Source: Pelagerythrobacter sp041912895
Lineage (GTDB): Bacteria; Pseudomonadota; Alphaproteobacteria; Sphingomonadales; Sphingomonadaceae
NCBI RefSeq assembly: GCF_041912895.1
Contig: NZ_JAYSGI010000003.1
Span: 210,041 to 274,040 of the forward strand
Direction: 5' to 3'
DNA: 64,000 nt
Within the stretch, counting starts at the first letter, position 1. Each line of letters opens with the position of its first letter. Both the position numbers and the translations under genes were made by a program. The notes beneath the pieces are model-generated. The model was not told the DNA's origin, ran no database searches, and saw nothing but the letters and a program-made list of their open reading frames with translations. Positions 1-8,453 of this stretch are shown here, piece after piece.

Positions 1-2456
1 TCCTTCTGCGAATCCCAGCCCGCGAAATCGAGCACGACGCGCAGCTTGTCCTCGGGTTTGAACGGGCCTTGCGGATCGGCGAGCCGGCGGGCGAAAGTGC
101 GCACGCCCAGGCTCACGCCTTCGAACGAGCCGCCCGCATGGTCGGGCAGGATCTGCGCGACGTACTGCCCGAACTGCTCGCCATCGGTGACGCCGAGGAA
201 GACGTTCGCGACATCGTCGTCGTTCGCCAGCGCGGCGTAGAATGCGTCGAACGCCGAGGCCTGCGAGCGGTTGAGGCCGAGATCTTCGGTCGCCTTGCGG
301 GTGATGTCGACCGCGATCTCACCAGCAGCATCGTCGATCGCCAACGAGGCGTCGTAGAGGAACGGCACCAGCGTGCTGTCGGTATCGAGCCCGTCGGCGC
401 CGACGAGATCGCCCGCGGTGAGCACGAGGTAGCTGCCCTCGGCGCTGGCGATGTCGGTGACGCGCAGACGGAATTTTGCGCCTTCCTCGAAGCTGGCCGT
501 GCCGCCAACGTCGATGGCGGTGCCGGCATCGCCCGACTGGTCGAGCGTCGCCACGATCACCCCGTCCGCGCCGACATCAAGCGAGCCGATCGTCGTCGAA
601 CCCCGCAGATCGAGCACGCCGCCCGACAGGTCGACCACGAGGTTGTCGCTGCCGGTCAGCGCGCCGGAGAACACCGCGGTGTCGCCCAGCGAGAGCGAGC
701 CCGCGCCGCCGCCGAAATCGGCCTCGCCCGAGAAGCGCGAGGCCCCGGTGAGCGCCAGCTCGTCGGCCTGCCCGCCGAAATCCACGTCGCCCTGGTAGCT
801 GCCGTCGCCCGACAGCTCGAGCCGGTCGGTTCCGGCGCCGAACGTCACGTCGCCCTTCACGGTGCCATCGGCGATGGAGAACATGTCGGCGCCCGAACCG
901 AAGCGAACGTCGCCCACGATCGAGGGCGCGTCGATACCTTCGGCGACCTGGGTCTGCCGCACCGTCGCGCCCGAGGTGACCGCGGTCACGTCGAGGGCAA
1001 CATTGCGCCCCGATCCCTCGGTCGCGCCCGAGGCGACGATCTCGCCGGCATTCTCAATGGTGGTGAGCGTGCCGCTTTCGTCCACGATCGCCACGGCGGT
1101 GCCGCGCGCGCCGGTCTTGGCGGAGATCGTGCCGGTGTTGCGCAGCAGCGGCATGTCCGCGCCGGCATCGACCGCCACCGCAGTGGCGAGCGCGTCGTCG
1201 TCGTTGCCGGAGGTCGCGGCGATCGTGCCAGAATTGCGCAGTTCGGGCACATCGGCCCCGGTACCCAGCCGGATCGCGGTCGCCGCCGAATCGCGCGAGG
1301 CGGCGGTAACCTTGCCCGACACGCCGATGCCGTTCGCGATGGCGACGGCGCCGCCTTGGCCGCCGACGACCAGGCCGTTGCCGTCGACGCCAGCGTAGAC
1401 GCCGCTTCCGGCGATCTCGCCTTGGACGATCACGCCAAACCCGGTGCCCGTGGCGGGCACCGCGCCGACCGCGATATCCTCCGCGCCGCCGATCACGACG
1501 GCGGGCGCCGCGCCGGCGGAGACGACCCGGCCGGTGCCTGCGCCGGGGACGTCATCGCCACCCTCGCCGTCTTCACCGCCATCGCCGTCTTCGTCGCCCT
1601 CTTCACCTTCGTCGCCATCGGCATCATCGTCTTCGTCGTCGCTCGGGGGGGCGGCAGCGAATACGATGCCCTCGGCCACATCGCCCTCGACGATCAGCGC
1701 GCTGCCGCCCTGCAGGAGATCGTCGGCATCGAGCTTGGAAGCGTCGGACGGTGCAGTGGCTGAGCGGTATCCGGTTGCGCTGATTCCGCCCTGCACGGTG
1801 AGCGTGCCGCCGATATCTCCCGACAGCCGCGCGCCGACCGCGTCCTCGCCCTGCACGCCGATCGTACCTGCGAGGCGGACATCGCCGGTCACGTCGTCCA
1901 GCGCGACGCCGGTGCTGCCATCGCCGACCACCGTAGTCTTGCCGTCGTGCGTGAATTTGCCGGTCAGCCGGTCCTCGACCACGATTCCGGCCGAGTCGTT
2001 GCCCTCGACCGCGATCGTGCCCGAATTGACGATGTTGCCGGTCAGCGCGCCGCGCACGCGGATGCCGGCGCGGTCGCTGCCGACCGCGAACGGCCCGTCG
2101 AGATCGCCGTCCTTGTCGGCATCCTCGGGCGTATAGGTCTCGTTGATCGTGATCGTGCCCGAGTTGACGATATCGGCGGTGCGGTCGCCGTCGACCGCGA
2201 TGCCGCTCGCGCCATCGGCGTTGGAGATCGCGATCGCGCCCTCGTTGGTGACGTCGTGGTTCGAATCGACCGTCACCGCCGCGCCGCCGCCGACCTTGAT
2301 CGAGCCGTCCTCGTCGATGCGGATTGCACCGGGCGCGCCGTCGTTCACCGTGGACGTGCGCACGGGCGTGGTGCGGTCGTCGTCGATCACGGTCTGCGCG
2401 GCGAGCGGGGTGGCCAGCGCCGCGAGCGCGGTGCCGGCATACAGGGTGCGAAGCAT
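1..2456 (-). CDS. Autotransporter with beta-helix passenger (3' end cut by window edge)
   Basis: The start ATG is at 2456 and the frame stays open to the left edge (818 codons seen), so the C-terminal part is missing. Residues 1-20 form a Sec signal peptide ending LAAQ. The passenger is rich in short repeats of the type NSGTI and in Gly/Asp/Val turns, as in parallel beta-helix autotransporters. An unusual Asp/Glu/Gly tract lies at about residues 268-303. Near the edge, the text NRSQASAFDAFY, then YVAQILPDHAGG and TFARRL, matches the segment that normally precedes an autotransporter beta-barrel. The barrel itself should lie just outside the window. The gene follows the FecI/FecR/TonB cassette on the same strand with a 75-base gap, so co-expression is likely. 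Function (adhesin or other surface protein) cannot be told. Confidence 0.85.
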   Translation of the reverse strand, partial: MLRTLYAGTALAALATPLAAQTVIDDDRTTPVRTSTVNDGAPGAIRIDEDGSIKVGGGAAVTVDSNHDVTNEGAIAISNADGASGIAVDGDRTADIVNSGTITINETYTPEDADKDGDLDGPFAVGSDRAGIRVRGALTGNIVNSGTIAVEGNDSAGIVVEDRLTGKFTHDGKTTVVGDGSTGVALDDVTGDVRLAGTIGVQGEDAVGARLSGDIGGTLTVQGGISATGYRSATAPSDASKLDADDLLQGGSALIVEGDVAEGIVFAAAPPSDDEDDDADGDEGEEGDEDGDGGEDGEGGDDVPGAGTGRVVSAGAAPAVVIGGAEDIAVGAVPATGTGFGVIVQGEIAGSGVYAGVDGNGLVVGGQGGAVAIANGIGVSGKVTAASRDSAATAIRLGTGADVPELRNSGTIAATSGNDDDALATAVAVDAGADMPLLRNTGTISAKTGARGTAVAIVDESGTLTTIENAGEIVASGATEGSGRNVALDVTAVTSGATVRQTQVAEGIDAPSIVGDVRFGSGADMFSIADGTVKGDVTFGAGTDRLELSGDGSYQGDVDFGGQADELALTGASRFSGEADFGGGAGSLSLGDTAVFSGALTGSDNLVVDLSGGVLDLRGSTTIGSLDVGADGVIVATLDQSGDAGTAIDVGGTASFEEGAKFRLRVTDIASAEGSYLVLTAGDLVGADGLDTDSTLVPFLYDASLAIDDAAGEIAVDITRKATEDLGLNRSQASAFDAFYAALANDDDVANVFLGVTDGEQFGQYVAQILPDHAGGSFEGVSLGVRTFARRLADPQGPFKPEDKLRVVLDFAGWDSQK

Positions 2457-2531
2457 GGGTCCTCCTTGTCCGTTTCGAGACACAGGACGGAGGCATCGCC
2501 GCGCAGCCTTGGCGCGGGCGGAAAAATATTC

Positions 2532-4889
2532 CTAGAATCTCGCGTCGAGGCCGAGGCGGATCGTGCGCGGCTGGAGCGGCGTCACCTGATCGCGGCCCAT
2601 CGCGAACGGCGTTCCGAGCGCGAAGCGGTTGCCCTTCACGTCCGCGAGATTGACGAGCGAGAGCGTGACGCCCATGCGCTCGCCGCCGAGGCGCACGACC
2701 ATCCCGCTGTCGAGATAGTCGCCCTGGAGGTCGCCCAGTTCGGGCCCGATGCCGAGCCGCGACTTGCCGACGTAGCTCGCCCAGCCGGTCGCGCGAAGCT
2801 CCAGCCCGCTGTCCAGCCAGGTCCGGTAATCGGCCCCGAGCCGCGCGGCGACCCCGGCGATATTGGGGACGTGGGTGGCGCGGGCGAGAAGGAGGAAGCG
2901 CGGCTCGTCGACCCGGCTGTCGTTGTAGGTCAGCCCGCCGTTCAGCCGGAAATGGGGCAGGACCTCGACCCCGCCCGACACGCTGGCGGTCCATACGCGT
3001 CCGTCGCCGATATTGGCGGTGCTGGGCAGGCCGAGATCGTCGATGAAGTCGGCCTGGATGTCGCTCCAGCGCGTGTGCGAGAGGCTGGCGGACAGATCGA
3101 ACGGGCCGAAGCCCGGCGTGCCGTGGCGCGCGCCGAATTCGAACGTGGTCGCATGATCGCTGCGGAAACGGCGGACGAATTCGCCTTCGATCGCCAGCCC
3201 GCCGGGGCGGAAGCCTTCCTGATAGCGCAAGTAGAGCGCGGTATCGGGCGCGACTTGCGCGAGCAGCGAGGCGGAAGGGAGGAACGCGGTCTCGGTTCGG
3301 CTGGCGGTGATTTCCGCGCGCGCGGCGGCGAGCGCCAGCGGCACGTCTTCCCCCGCGCCGCCCAATCGCGAGCGGGTGTAGCGCGCGCCTGCGGTCGCCA
3401 CGAGGTGTTCCGCCACGCGCAGGCTCGCCTCGCCGTAGGCGGTCGCTTCGGTCACGGTATTGCGCACGCCGGTCGCGCTCATCTGCGAGTCCGGGGTGCC
3501 GAGCGAGCGGGTCAGGCGGGTGTCGTTGTCGGTGAAGCTGATCCCGGCGAGCCAGCCGAAACGCTCGCCCAGCGGTTGCCACAGACGGGTCTCGTTGGCG
3601 ATCATCCGCGTGTCGTTGTCCTGCACGAACAGGCGGTCGGGGCCGCCCGGCGGCGTCGCATCGTAGCGTTCCTGCAAGTCCTGCGAGGCCACGCCGGTTG
3701 TCGAACGCAGGCGGACGTCGCCGATCCGGCCTGAGACGACGAACTGGCCGTGGAGGTAATCGGCGCGCGAACCCTCGCGCACGCTGGCCGAGCTGGTCAG
3801 CGGATCGCCGCCGCGGTCGGCGTACTGGCTGTCGACCGATCGGGTCGACTGGCCGAGCCCGACGAGATCGACGGTCCATTCGGGCGCCACCTCGACGCGG
3901 ACCATCGCCCGCCCGCCGAGGATATCGGTGCGGTTGACGTCGGTCCGGTCGAGCGCCGGCTTGTCGATGTAGCCGCCGCGGCTGGCGGCATCGATGGTGA
4001 CGCGGAGCGCGGCACCGTCGGGGGCGAGCGGCACGTTGAACGTAGCGTTGGCGTCCGCGCCCGGTTCGCCGTGCTGCACCAGTTCGCCGCCGATCGCGCC
4101 CGACACGCTGGTGACGCCCGGCTGCGGCGCGTTGGGGACGAGGCGGATGATTCCGCCCAACGAGCCCGCGCCGTAGAGCGTGCCCTGCGGCCCCTCCAGC
4201 ACCTCGACCCGTTCGAGATCGGACAGGCGCAGGTCGGGATCGGGCGCATTGTAGCTGAGCCGCAAGTCGCCCAGATACTGGCCCACCGTGGCCTGGGTCG
4301 GCCCGGTGAAGCTCGAATCGGCGATGCCGCGGATGAACAGCTTGTTGCGCCCGCTGCCGAGGTAGGTCGAGGAGACGGTGGCGACGCGCTGGACGATCTT
4401 CTCGGTGCCGCCGATCCCGCCGAATTCCAGCGTTTCGCCGTCGATCATCGAGACCTGTCCGGGAAATTCGCCGCGCGGCGTGTCGCGCTTGCTCGCGATC
4501 ACCACGATCGGCGGCGCGGGTAGCGCGGGCGCGGCGAGCGTCGGCGGCCGGGCGGTCGGGGGCGGGGCGGCACGCGGCGCGCGGCGCGCCTGCCGGGGCT
4601 CGGCCACGATCCGCCAGGCCGAGGGCCCCGCCGGTACCGCCCGCCCGCCAGCCGCGCGTGCCAGCCGCCGGACCGCCTGCGCCGCATCCATGGTTCCGCG
4701 AAGCCGCGGGACGTTTCGGCGGGCGGTCCGCGCGTCGGCGATCACGATGCTGGTGCCGGTCTGGCGCGCGATCGCGATCGCCGCGTCGCCCGCTGCACCC
4801 GCAGGCGCGTCGATCGCGACCCGCTGGGCGTGCGCGGCCGCCGGAGCCACGGCGGCGACGGCTATTGCGAGACAGGCGAGGGGGCGCAT
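2532..4889 (-). CDS. TonB-dependent receptor with N-terminal STN signalling domain
   Basis: This is a 785-residue outer-membrane receptor. A signal peptide (residues 1-21, ending AHA) is followed by an STN (secretin/TonB short N-terminal) domain at about 22-95. A Pro/Ala linker leads to a plug domain (RVEVLEGPQGTLYGAGSLGG at about residues 222-241), and a 22-strand-type barrel ends in the usual C-terminal Phe (LDARF). The STN domain is the part that contacts FecR-type anti-sigma regulators. The gene starts 2 bases after the fecR-like stop, which supports a cell-surface signalling trio. The ligand is unknown; the barrel resembles general siderophore/catecholate-type receptors. The alternative is a carbohydrate or peptide ligand. 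Confidence 0.9.
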   Translation of the reverse strand: MRPLACLAIAVAAVAPAAAHAQRVAIDAPAGAAGDAAIAIARQTGTSIVIADARTARRNVPRLRGTMDAAQAVRRLARAAGGRAVPAGPSAWRIVAEPRQARRAPRAAPPPTARPPTLAAPALPAPPIVVIASKRDTPRGEFPGQVSMIDGETLEFGGIGGTEKIVQRVATVSSTYLGSGRNKLFIRGIADSSFTGPTQATVGQYLGDLRLSYNAPDPDLRLSDLERVEVLEGPQGTLYGAGSLGGIIRLVPNAPQPGVTSVSGAIGGELVQHGEPGADANATFNVPLAPDGAALRVTIDAASRGGYIDKPALDRTDVNRTDILGGRAMVRVEVAPEWTVDLVGLGQSTRSVDSQYADRGGDPLTSSASVREGSRADYLHGQFVVSGRIGDVRLRSTTGVASQDLQERYDATPPGGPDRLFVQDNDTRMIANETRLWQPLGERFGWLAGISFTDNDTRLTRSLGTPDSQMSATGVRNTVTEATAYGEASLRVAEHLVATAGARYTRSRLGGAGEDVPLALAAARAEITASRTETAFLPSASLLAQVAPDTALYLRYQEGFRPGGLAIEGEFVRRFRSDHATTFEFGARHGTPGFGPFDLSASLSHTRWSDIQADFIDDLGLPSTANIGDGRVWTASVSGGVEVLPHFRLNGGLTYNDSRVDEPRFLLLARATHVPNIAGVAARLGADYRTWLDSGLELRATGWASYVGKSRLGIGPELGDLQGDYLDSGMVVRLGGERMGVTLSLVNLADVKGNRFALGTPFAMGRDQVTPLQPRTIRLGLDARF

Positions 4890-4891
4890 CG

Positions 4892-5809
4892 TTATGGCGC
4901 TTCTACCATCCAGTCCTCGCCCGCCTTGCGCACCGATACGCCGAGCAGCGGGCCGAGCGCGGCTGGGTTCCCGCGCAACGGGGCGACCACCACGCTACCG
5001 CTGACCGGCTGCACGGCGCTGCCGGGCGCGACCCGATAGGGCACGCCGGTCGCCCGCGCGAGATCGGCGACGACGTCGGCAAGATCGGCATCGGCGAAAG
5101 TGAGGCGGCCCTCTCGCCATTCGCCGACTTGCGCGAGCGGCACTTCGGACAGAACGTAGTCGGCAGAGTCGCGCGCGCTTGTCAGCCGGTCGCCCGGTTC
5201 GAGCCGCACGTTCTGTTGGGCGGGATTGAACAGTACCACGCCTTCGGACACCGCCACCGCGAGATTTTCGGCGTCGAGGCGGACGTCGAAGACCGTGCCT
5301 ACATCGACCAGCGTGTCGTCCCCCGCTTCGAGGCGGAACGGGTGTGCATCGTCGTGGCGGATATCGAACAGCGCCTGGCCGGATTCGAGGCGGGCGAACC
5401 GCGGATCGTCTTCGTCGACGGTGATCCGCGAGCCCCCGGCGAGTTCGATCGTGCTGCCGTCTCCCAGCGCGATGCTGCGCGTCTCGCCCGGCGCGGTCTC
5501 GTAGACCCGACCGTCGCCGCCCATCTGCCACACGCCGACCGCGGCCAGCCCGGCGAGGCACGCCGCCAGTGCCGCGCCGAACCAGCGCCGGTTGCCGCGC
5601 GGCGCGGCGATCGCGGCGTCGTTCGCCGGGGCCGAAGCGAGGGCTTCCGCCGCCTCGGCCACCGCGAGGCTCGCGCGGTCGTAGGCCTCGGCATGGGCGG
5701 CATCCCGCTCCAGCCAGGCGGTAAACCCGTCCCAATCCTCGAACGCGGGATCGCCGGTGCGCACGGCCCAGGCGGCCGCCTCGTCGCGAATCGAATCGTC
5801 ATGCGGCAT
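4892..5809 (-). CDS. FecR-family anti-sigma/signal transducer
   Basis: This 305-residue inner-membrane protein should relay the state of the adjacent STN receptor to the ECF sigma factor. The N-terminal part (DEAAAWAVR...FTAWLERDAAHAEAYDR) is the cytoplasmic FecR N-terminal domain. A single membrane segment at about residues 84-101 is followed by the periplasmic FecR domain (APGETRSIALGDGSTIELAGGS). I chose the ATG at 5809 rather than the one at 5827 because an AGGAGG sequence lies 8 bases before it. It lies between the sigma factor gene (38 bases upstream) and the receptor gene (2 bases downstream). Confidence 0.9.
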   Translation of the reverse strand: MPHDDSIRDEAAAWAVRTGDPAFEDWDGFTAWLERDAAHAEAYDRASLAVAEAAEALASAPANDAAIAAPRGNRRWFGAALAACLAGLAAVGVWQMGGDGRVYETAPGETRSIALGDGSTIELAGGSRITVDEDDPRFARLESGQALFDIRHDDAHPFRLEAGDDTLVDVGTVFDVRLDAENLAVAVSEGVVLFNPAQQNVRLEPGDRLTSARDSADYVLSEVPLAQVGEWREGRLTFADADLADVVADLARATGVPYRVAPGSAVQPVSGSVVVAPLRGNPAALGPLLGVSVRKAGEDWMVEAP

Positions 5810-5847
5810 GGGCCGAACCTCCTGCACGCAAGACGGAGTCGATCGGG

Positions 5848-6375
5848 TCAGGCCTCATCCATGCGCTCCTTCAGTTCGGCGAGCGCGCGGTAGGCGATGC
5901 GCAAGTCGCTTTCGACGGTGCTCAGGCTCACGCCCAGTTCCTGCGCCACCTGCCGCTGGCCGATGCCGTCCACCCGATGCCGGCGGAAAGCCGTGGCGGC
6001 GCGCGGTTCGAGCGTCGCCAGCGTCTCGTCGACCAGGCGGGCGAACTGCCGCGCGGCGACAACCCGCTCCGCCGAAGGGCTGTCCGTCATGCCGGGCACC
6101 GCGCCGGTATTCGCTTCGCTCCAGTCGTGATCGCGCCGGGCGGCCTGCACCTGCGAGCGGTAGCGGTCGATCATCAGGCTGTTCGCCGCGCGGAAGAGAT
6201 AGGGCAGCGGCGCGGCGATCGGGCCGCTGCCGCCGGCGGAAACCTTCAGCCACAGTTCCTGCAGCAAATCCTCCGCCGCGTCGCCCGCTCCGCGCGCGGC
6301 AAAGAACCGCAGCAGCCGCTCGCGGCTGTCGAGAAAGGCCTGCTCGAGGCCGCTCGGTTGGGTTCTGTCGGACAT
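5848..6375 (-). CDS. FecI-like ECF sigma factor
   Basis: A 175-residue RNA polymerase sigma factor of the ECF class. Region 2 includes DAAEDLLQELWLKV and LFRAANSLMIDRYR (about residues 31-75). Region 4 contains the helix-turn-helix QVAQELGVSLSTVESDLRIA near the C-terminus. It is first in the group with a FecR-like gene and an STN-type receptor gene, the classical order of cell-surface signalling systems. It probably drives its own cluster and perhaps the autotransporter at the left edge. Its promoter was not identified. Confidence 0.92.
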   Translation of the reverse strand: MSDRTQPSGLEQAFLDSRERLLRFFAARGAGDAAEDLLQELWLKVSAGGSGPIAAPLPYLFRAANSLMIDRYRSQVQAARRDHDWSEANTGAVPGMTDSPSAERVVAARQFARLVDETLATLEPRAATAFRRHRVDGIGQRQVAQELGVSLSTVESDLRIAYRALAELKERMDEA

Positions 6376-6481
6376 TGCGTGGCGCCTGCCCGATTATCCG
6401 CGGGGGGCGGGTTCCTGCAAGGGGTGAACTGGCCTTTCGCGCTGTCCGCCCCTAAGCTCCGACAGGTATGAAATCGGCCAG

Positions 6482-6709
6482 TTAGCTGTTGCTGGCGTGC
6501 AGGAAGCCTTGCTCGGCGCACTTGTAGACCAAGTGGACCCGGTTGCGCGCGCGAAGTTTCATTCGCGAATTGTCGAGGTGGCGTTCCACCGTGCGCGGGG
6601 CGATATGCAGCTGGCTGGCCGCTTCCTTCGCCGAATAGCCTGCGGCCGTGAGCTGGATTACCGCCAGCTCCCTCTCCGTCAAACGATAGTCGTCGGTTAT
6701 CAGTTTCAT
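6482..6709 (-). CDS. Small LuxR/GerE-type DNA-binding regulator
   Basis: A 75-residue protein made almost only of a LuxR-type helix-turn-helix: LTERELAVIQLTAAGYSAKE, then ASQLHIAPRTVERHLDNSRM. There is no receiver or ligand-binding domain. The ATG at 6709 has AGGCGG 9 bases upstream. An ATG at 6730 would add seven residues and cannot be excluded. The gene is divergent from the pilus operon that starts at 7054 and could regulate it, but that is inference from position. It might also be the remnant of a longer regulator. Confidence 0.75.
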   Translation of the reverse strand: MKLITDDYRLTERELAVIQLTAAGYSAKEAASQLHIAPRTVERHLDNSRMKLRARNRVHLVYKCAEQGFLHASNS

Positions 6710-7053
6710 CGCTCGGTACCGCCTTGGCATGAAAAAGCCTGGTTTATAGTCGTTTTAAGGCGACACCGATTCGCTATTGATGCCTAACTACGCCTAACTT
6801 CATGCGCCAGGCAAGATGTCTTCGTGTCCTTGCCCATTCCTGAACAATTTTTAGGGTTCTCCCCGTCTTTCGGGACTCGGACGGCAGCAATCACGAAGTG
6901 TAGTGGCTAAAAATACGTACCGATTCCCCCTGCCAATTCATACGAATAGCGGCGCGTTAGTCTCCGGTTAATCTTCAAGGCGAGGTTGGGAGGGTGCTGG
7001 ATCGGCCTTTCCTCTGCGACCTCGATCAACCGTTGCAAACGAAGGGGAATATC
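6710..7053. other. Divergent intergenic region between LuxR-type gene and pilus operon
   Basis: No gene is supported here. The stretch is more AT-rich than its surroundings and must carry the promoters of the regulator (leftward) and the pilus operon (rightward). A direct repeat GCCTAACT occurs twice at about 6780-6800, spaced by roughly one helical turn, and could be a regulator site. A GAAGGGGA ribosome binding site ends 5 bases before the ATG at 7054. I could not define a convincing -35/-10 pair. Confidence 0.5.
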
Positions 7054-7581
7054 ATGTCCAAGATCACCAAACTGCTCGCCGCCGCATCCGTTCCGGCCCT
7101 GCTCGCCGCCGTGCCTGCCGCAGCGCAGGATTCGGAGCAATTCGTCCTCGGCCTGTCGGGCTCGGTCGACAGCAATTGCGAGCTCGTTCCCGAAGGAAGC
7201 GGCAGCTATGCCGTCGACATGCTCGATCAGGGCAACCAGGGCGTGCTGACGATCGTCTATTCGTGCAATTCGCCCTACACGGTCTCGCTGCAGTCGCTGA
7301 ACGGCGGCATGGAGCATCAGGAAAGCGGCGGCGCGGTCAACATCGACTACGACGTCGAAGCCAGCTTCCTCGGCCTTGGCATTGGCGCCACGTCGACCAA
7401 TTCCGCATCGATGCAGGCTGCGCCGGTCGTGATCGTCACCGACAACGACTGGACCAACATCCTGCTCAACGGCGGCACCCGCACCGGCAACCTCGACCTG
7501 TCGTTCGACAGCATCGCGGAATACGCCGTGGCCGGTACCTACGAGGATGAACTGACCATCACGCTTGCCGCAGATTACTGA
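7054..7581 (+). CDS. Pilus subunit, spore coat U (SCPU)-like domain
   Basis: A 175-residue secreted protein. A signal peptide ending PAAAQ (about residue 23) precedes one SCPU-type beta-sandwich domain with two cysteines (NCELV and SCNSPYTVSL) able to form the family disulphide. The C-terminal strand TYEDELTITLAADY is the motif through which archaic (Csu-like) pilins bind the chaperone. The reading frame can be extended upstream to 6994, but the ATG at 7054 has a good ribosome binding site and begins a clean signal peptide. It is first in the order subunit, chaperone, usher, tip protein, so it is the likely major pilin. Confidence 0.88.
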   Translation: MSKITKLLAAASVPALLAAVPAAAQDSEQFVLGLSGSVDSNCELVPEGSGSYAVDMLDQGNQGVLTIVYSCNSPYTVSLQSLNGGMEHQESGGAVNIDYDVEASFLGLGIGATSTNSASMQAAPVVIVTDNDWTNILLNGGTRTGNLDLSFDSIAEYAVAGTYEDELTITLAADY

Positions 7582-7607
7582 GCTCCCCCCGCTGGGTATT
7601 TGTGGCA

Positions 7608-7639
7608 GGACCGGGGGGGAGGCGCTTCTCCCCCGGTCC
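7608..7639 (+). promoter_or_regulatory. Stem-loop between pilin and chaperone genes
   Basis: GGACCGGGGG at 7608-7617 pairs perfectly with CCCCCGGTCC at 7630-7639, and the stem can extend by three more pairs. There is no following T-run, so it is more likely an RNA-stabilising or partial-termination structure than a full terminator. It sits right after the pilin stop and could set the excess of pilin over chaperone and usher. Confidence 0.6.
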
Positions 7640-7679
7640 ATTCCTTTCCGTAATACGCAGGAACCTGGGGGGTCCGATC

Positions 7680-8441
7680 ATGAAAAGGTTTTTGAAGCTG
7701 TGTCTGGCTGCGGCCGTGTGGAGCGCGGTAGCGATACCTCCTCCCGCCCTGGCCTATAATCTCCAGCCGATCGTGGTTCAGTTGAGCCCGGCCGGCGCCG
7801 GGTCGAGCCAGATGCTGACCCTGACCAACACGCACGAGGTTCCGATCGCGATCGAGGTCAAGGCCTACCGGCGCGAACAGCAGCCCGATGGCACCGACCG
7901 GCTCGTGCCGGAGGAGGAGGATCTGATCATCTATCCTCCGCAGATGGTCATCCCCGCGCAGCAGAGCCAGACGTTCAAGGTGCAGTGGGTCGGCGAGCCG
8001 AACCCCGAACGCGAGCTCGCCTATCGCATCGTGACCGAACAGCTGCCGATCAAGTTCGAGAGCCAGGAAGTGGACGGCCGCAAGGCCGACCTGACCATGC
8101 GCTATCGCTACGAAGCGGCGCTGTACATCATGCCGAATGGCGCCACGCCGCTTGCCGAACTTGTCTCGGCCACGTCCGTCGCGGCGGAGGACGGCACGCG
8201 GATGCTGGAACTGCACATCGCCTCGAAAGGCACCATGCGTGCGATCCTGGACGATCCGACGCTGGTGCTCAGCCCCGCGTCCGGCGCGCCGATCACGCTG
8301 TCGGGCGACGACACCAAACCGCTCGTCGGGCTCAATATCCTGCCCGGCGTGGAACGCGTCGTGCGCATTCCGGCGCCGTCCGGCATCGGCGATGGGCCCG
8401 TTCCGGCACAGTTGCAGGCAAGCTATATCGAGCTGCGATAG
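7680..8441 (+). CDS. Periplasmic pilus assembly chaperone (PapD/CsuC-like)
   Basis: A 253-residue periplasmic chaperone. Signal peptide residues 1-22 end in ALA. The first immunoglobulin-like domain has the edge-strand pattern QPIVVQLSPAGAGSSQMLTL and the conserved YPPQMVIPAQQSQTFKVQWV region. A second beta domain follows from about residue 135. It should donate a strand to pilin subunits and deliver them to the usher encoded 12 bases downstream. The ATG at 7680 was chosen because it starts the signal peptide; the open frame begins earlier, at 7602. Confidence 0.9.
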   Translation: MKRFLKLCLAAAVWSAVAIPPPALAYNLQPIVVQLSPAGAGSSQMLTLTNTHEVPIAIEVKAYRREQQPDGTDRLVPEEEDLIIYPPQMVIPAQQSQTFKVQWVGEPNPERELAYRIVTEQLPIKFESQEVDGRKADLTMRYRYEAALYIMPNGATPLAELVSATSVAAEDGTRMLELHIASKGTMRAILDDPTLVLSPASGAPITLSGDDTKPLVGLNILPGVERVVRIPAPSGIGDGPVPAQLQASYIELR

Positions 8442-8453
8442 CGGGCCCGGGCC

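Noticed and set aside
69..1763. A 564-codon plus-strand open frame opposite the autotransporter gene
   Set aside because: Antisense shadow of the repeat-rich passenger; no ribosome binding site or domain.
1624..3879. A 751-codon minus-strand open frame spanning the autotransporter and receptor genes
   Set aside because: It is another frame of two well-supported genes, and the product is Arg-rich with no motif.
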